Below, one piece after another: positions 5,615 to 8,790 of a stretch of DNA of 8,790 bases (the first letter of the stretch is position 1; the number at the start of each line of letters is the position of its first letter). The translations under genes and the position numbers were made by a program. The notes under the pieces were generated by a model. That model was not told where the DNA came from and did no database searches. It worked only from the letters and a program-made list of their open reading frames with translations. This DNA is from Rhodoferax sp. UBA5149 (GTDB lineage: Bacteria > Pseudomonadota > Gammaproteobacteria > Burkholderiales > Burkholderiaceae_C), in the NCBI RefSeq assembly GCF_002413825.1, contig NZ_DHXT01000171.1, positions 1-8,790 on the forward strand, given 5' to 3'.

Positions 5615-6532
5615 ATGAAAACCGACAACATTCTGCAAACCATTGGCAACACGCCGCACGTCCGCATGAACCGCCTGTTTGGCACGGGCCACACGGTCTA
5701 CATCAAGTCCGAACGCAGCAACCCCGGCGGCTCCATCAAGGACCGCATTGCGCTGGCGATGGTGGAAGCAGCCGAGAAAAGCGGTGAACTCAAACCCGGT
5801 GCCACCATCATCGAACCGACTTCCGGCAACACCGGTGTCGGCTTGGCCATGGTGGCGGCGGTCAAGGGCTACAAACTGATTCTGGTGATGCCCGACAGCA
5901 TGTCGGTGGAACGCCGACGCCTGATGCTGGCGTATGGCGCCACTTTCGATCTGACGCCGCGCGAAAAAGGCATGAAAGGCTCGATTGCCCGCGCCATGGA
6001 ACTGGTGGCCGCTACGCCCAACTCCTGGATGCCCCAGCAGTTTGAAAATCCGGCCAATATCGAGGCCCATGCGCGCACCACGGCGCTGGAGATTCTGGCC
6101 GACTTCCCCGACGGTATTGACGCGCTGATCACGGGCGTGGGCACCGGCGGTCACCTGACAGGGTGCGCCCAGGTCCTGAAGGCGAAATGGCCTAATTTGA
6201 AGGTGTACGCGGTGGAACCCGTGGCCTCACCCGTGATTTCCGGTGGCGCCCCCGCACCGCACCCGATTCAGGGCATTGGCGCCGGCTTTATCCCGAAAAA
6301 CCTGAACATGGCCTTGCTCGATGGCGTGATTCAGGTGGATGCCGAACCGGCCCGCGAAATGGCGCGCCGCTGCGCCCGCGAAGAAGGCATTCTGGTCGGG
6401 ATATCCTCCGGTGCCACCCTGGCCGCCATTGCGCAAAAGCTGCCTGACCTGCCAGCGGGCGCCACCGTGCTGGGTTTCAATTACGACACCGGTGAGCGCT
6501 ACCTGTCGATTGAAGGCTTCTTACCGGCCTGA
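5615..6532 (+). CDS. cysK: Cysteine synthase A (O-acetylserine sulfhydrylase)
   Basis: 305-aa PLP enzyme of fold type II that makes L-cysteine and acetate from O-acetyl-L-serine and sulfide, the last step of cysteine synthesis in the cytoplasm; in enterics it can bind CysE. Visible features are TIGNTP (9-14), the PLP-binding Lys42 in GGSIKDR, the substrate loop TSGNTG (69-74), the PLP-phosphate loop GVGTGGH (174-180), and SSG (264-266) contacting the pyridine nitrogen. MPQQFENPAN and FNYDTGERYLS are also typical of the family. It is slightly shorter than E. coli CysK (323 aa). The ATG at 5615 has GGAG (5605-5608) six bases upstream. An open frame continues upstream through rnpB, but that is not coding. 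The last 12 bp overlap the end of the convergent GGDEF/EAL gene. Confusion with CysM is possible but less likely on sequence style. Confidence 0.95.
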   Translation: MKTDNILQTIGNTPHVRMNRLFGTGHTVYIKSERSNPGGSIKDRIALAMVEAAEKSGELKPGATIIEPTSGNTGVGLAMVAAVKGYKLILVMPDSMSVERRRLMLAYGATFDLTPREKGMKGSIARAMELVAATPNSWMPQQFENPANIEAHARTTALEILADFPDGIDALITGVGTGGHLTGCAQVLKAKWPNLKVYAVEPVASPVISGGAPAPHPIQGIGAGFIPKNLNMALLDGVIQVDAEPAREMARRCAREEGILVGISSGATLAAIAQKLPDLPAGATVLGFNYDTGERYLSIEGFLPA

Positions 6533-8790
6533 AACCAGCGCCGCGATGCCCGGCTCGCGCTCACGTGCGAGCAGGCGGGCGAACTCATCGGCGGGAAGCG
6601 GTTTGCTGTAGAAATACCCTTGTATTTCATCGCAGTGGTGGGCGCGCAGAAAGTCGAGTTCCTCCCGTGTTTCCACACCCTCGGCAATGGTGCGGAATCC
6701 CAACCCATGCGCCAGGCCGATGATGGCGGTCACGATGGCTGCGTCGTCCGGATCACGATGCAGATCACGCACGAAAGACTGGTCGATCTTGAGCTTGTCG
6801 ATCTTGAATCGTTTGAGGTAGCTGAGCGAGGAATAGCCGGTACCGAAATCGTCGATGGACAACGCAATCCCCAGCGCATGCAGGCGTGCCACCATGTCGA
6901 TGGTAAAAGTAGAGTCGTCCATGGCAATACTTTCCGTCAGCTCCAGTTCAACCATGGCAGGATCGAGGCCGCTCACGCGCATCGCATCGACGACTGTATC
7001 GCACAAGGCGTCATCCTTGAACTGCACCACGGACAGGTTGATGGCCACAGGCACGATGGGCAATCCGGCCGCTTGCCAGTCCGCGTTCTGTTGCACGGCG
7101 GCATACAAAACCCAATTGCCAATGTCGCGAATCTGGCCGCTCTCTTCCGCCACGGAGATGAAACGCCCCGGCAACACCAAGCCCCACTCGGGATGCTGCC
7201 AGCGCACCAGCGCTTCCACGCCCACGATTTTCATACTGGTGGCATCGACTTGAGGCTGGTAGTACAACAGCAACTCCTTGTTTTCCAGCGCACGGCGCAA
7301 GTCGTTTTCGATGCGCAAGACCTCGTTCGCGCGCTCATGCATCTGCTGTGCAAAAAACTGAAAGTTGCTGCGGCCACTTTGCTTGGCGCGAAACAGCGCG
7401 GAATCGGCGCACTGGGATAGCCGCGCCAAATCGGCGCCATTGTCCGGGAACAGCGCGATGCCGATGCTGGCGGTCAGGCTCAGGCGCTGGCCGTCGATCA
7501 GGAACGGTTCAGCGATGATGGCCAATGTTCTTAGCGCCACGTGGGCCGCGCCCTGATCATCGGTATTGGGCAACAGACAAATGAACTCGTCCCCGCCCGG
7601 GCGGCAAATGGTGTCATCCGGGTGCAGGTGCGCGGTCAAGCGCGTGGCCAGCTCTTGCAGCAAGCAGTCTCCAATGGCGTGACCCAGCGAGTCGTTGATG
7701 TTCTTGAACCGGTCCAGATCGACATACATCAGCGCTACCTTGGTCTGGGCACGCTGCGCCGCCGCCAGCGCCACTTGGGCCCGATCATGGAGCAAGGCAC
7801 GGTTGGGCAACTGGGTCAGGGTGTCGTAGTTGGACAGAAAACGAATTTTTTCCTCATCCTCCTTGCGGCTCGAGAGATCCGTCAGGATGCCGATGTGTTG
7901 CGTGATCTGGCCGTCGGGGCTGCGGATGACACTGATGGAAAGCCATTCAGGGTAGAGGTCACCATTCTTGCGGCGGTTCCAGAGTTCACCCTGCCAGCGT
8001 CCCTCCGATTGAATGGCGCGCCACATCACCTCGTAAAAAGCCTTGCCGTGTCGTCCGGAGGACAGCAGGCTCGGGTTGCGCCCCAGAACCTCTTCCTTGG
8101 TATAGCCCGTGATTTCAGTGAAAGCGCGATTGACCGAAAGCAGATGGTTGTGCGCATCCGTGATGACGATGCCGTCCCGGCTCGATTCGAAGACCTGCGC
8201 GGTCAACTGCAACTGTTCCTGGGCCTGCTTGCGATCCGTGATGTCGAGCCAGGCACCGACGGCGAGCGCGCGACGCCCGGACAGATTGCGGGTGAGCACC
8301 ACCTGGTCGTAGATCCAGCGGCACGAGCCATCGGCATGCAGCAAGCGGTACTCATACTGAAGCGTGCCCTTTTCAAGCAGCTGCTGCTGGGCTTGCAGTG
8401 CCATCGCCCGATCCTCCGGATGGACCCGCTCCAGCCACAAGCCTGGCCTTGCCAGCCATATGGCGGGCGGGTATCCCGTCATTTGCGCCACCTTGGGACT
8501 GACAAAGTCCACGACAAAACCGCCCTTTTTCTGCGGATCGGTTGTCAGCGAATAAATCACCGTCGGATTGATGGCCATGATGTGCGCCAGACGCTCGGTC
8601 TCCAGTGTGATCCTGCTGGCCAGTGCCTCGCGCACCATCGCTTCGCGCCTGATCAAGTAGTACAGCAGCAAGGACGTGACCAGGACAAAAAAGCTGCCCT
8701 TGACGGACTGAAGCCAAATCAGGCTTGCGGGATCCGGAAAAAGCCATTGCAGCGTGCGGTCGGACAACCAGATCCAGGCCGCAGAAAAGG
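6521..8790 (-). CDS. Membrane-anchored PAS-PAS-GGDEF-EAL cyclic-di-GMP enzyme, N-terminus beyond window
   Basis: Bifunctional cyclic-di-GMP protein; at least 755 residues are visible and the frame stays open to the right edge. The first candidate start inside the window is a TTG at 8767, but the residues before it (AAWIWLSDRTLQWL) continue a familiar membrane-anchor region, so I treat the gene as partial. Numbering from 8767: a transmembrane segment at ~24-39, PAS 1 with PAC at ~65-175, PAS 2 with PAC at ~188-300, GGDEF domain at ~305-465 and EAL domain at ~480-735. The GGDEF signature is intact (391-395), but the inhibitory RxxD site is absent (HPDD at 382-385). EAL residues look complete: E518-A-L, the N of NLSV, the E of ELTES, DDFGTGYSS (639-647), KLKID, AEGVE and QGYFYSKPL. 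Phosphodiesterase activity is therefore likely and cyclase activity possible; the PAS domains probably set the balance by an unknown signal. It converges with cysK. Confidence 0.93.
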   Translation of the reverse strand, partial: FSAAWIWLSDRTLQWLFPDPASLIWLQSVKGSFFVLVTSLLLYYLIRREAMVREALASRITLETERLAHIMAINPTVIYSLTTDPQKKGGFVVDFVSPKVAQMTGYPPAIWLARPGLWLERVHPEDRAMALQAQQQLLEKGTLQYEYRLLHADGSCRWIYDQVVLTRNLSGRRALAVGAWLDITDRKQAQEQLQLTAQVFESSRDGIVITDAHNHLLSVNRAFTEITGYTKEEVLGRNPSLLSSGRHGKAFYEVMWRAIQSEGRWQGELWNRRKNGDLYPEWLSISVIRSPDGQITQHIGILTDLSSRKEDEEKIRFLSNYDTLTQLPNRALLHDRAQVALAAAQRAQTKVALMYVDLDRFKNINDSLGHAIGDCLLQELATRLTAHLHPDDTICRPGGDEFICLLPNTDDQGAAHVALRTLAIIAEPFLIDGQRLSLTASIGIALFPDNGADLARLSQCADSALFRAKQSGRSNFQFFAQQMHERANEVLRIENDLRRALENKELLLYYQPQVDATSMKIVGVEALVRWQHPEWGLVLPGRFISVAEESGQIRDIGNWVLYAAVQQNADWQAAGLPIVPVAINLSVVQFKDDALCDTVVDAMRVSGLDPAMVELELTESIAMDDSTFTIDMVARLHALGIALSIDDFGTGYSSLSYLKRFKIDKLKIDQSFVRDLHRDPDDAAIVTAIIGLAHGLGFRTIAEGVETREELDFLRAHHCDEIQGYFYSKPLPADEFARLLAREREPGIAALVSGR

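Overview
The window looks like a chromosomal segment of a betaproteobacterium, most likely Burkholderiales close to Comamonadaceae (Rhodoferax/Polaromonas-like). This placement is inferred from moderately high GC, a short-form CysK of the kind common in that order, and a class A RNase P RNA; no search could be run. Most of the window is ordinary chromosome. The left edge is accessory: the broken end of an integron.

Left edge (1-1025): the first 13 bases match the right part of a LexA (SOS) box that the window edge cuts. Next comes the N-terminal two thirds of an integron-type tyrosine recombinase (IntI). It loses homology near base 710, before the catalytic H-x-x-R and Tyr. About 50 bp later lies a 131-bp element with near-perfect 28-bp inverted ends (759-889), and the residual reading frame stops inside it. 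In the usual integron layout attI and any cassettes would lie to the left, outside the window.

Centre (1026-5110): an MtfA-type zinc peptidase gene is followed after 25 bp by a gene for an RluF/RsuA-like protein. This protein keeps the S4 RNA-binding domain, but the residues expected at its pseudouridine synthase active site appear to be replaced. Converging on this pair is a gene for an exported M14 zinc carboxypeptidase. Divergent from the carboxypeptidase is a gene for a predicted lipoprotein with one fibronectin type III domain and a probable seven-bladed beta-propeller built of BNR/Ycf48-like repeats.

Right (5111-8790): rnpB (RNase P RNA) lies on the minus strand, with its 3' end only a few bases from the lipoprotein stop codon. 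It shares a ~120-bp divergent promoter region with cysK (O-acetylserine sulfhydrylase). cysK overlaps by 12 bp, tail to tail, a large membrane-anchored PAS-PAS-GGDEF-EAL protein of cyclic-di-GMP turnover. That gene runs off the right edge, so its N-terminus is missing.

I see no phage, CRISPR, toxin-antitoxin or defence module. The items most worth a second look are the SOS-box/truncated IntI/inverted-repeat junction, the Rlu-like apparent pseudoenzyme, and the unassigned FN3-propeller lipoprotein.
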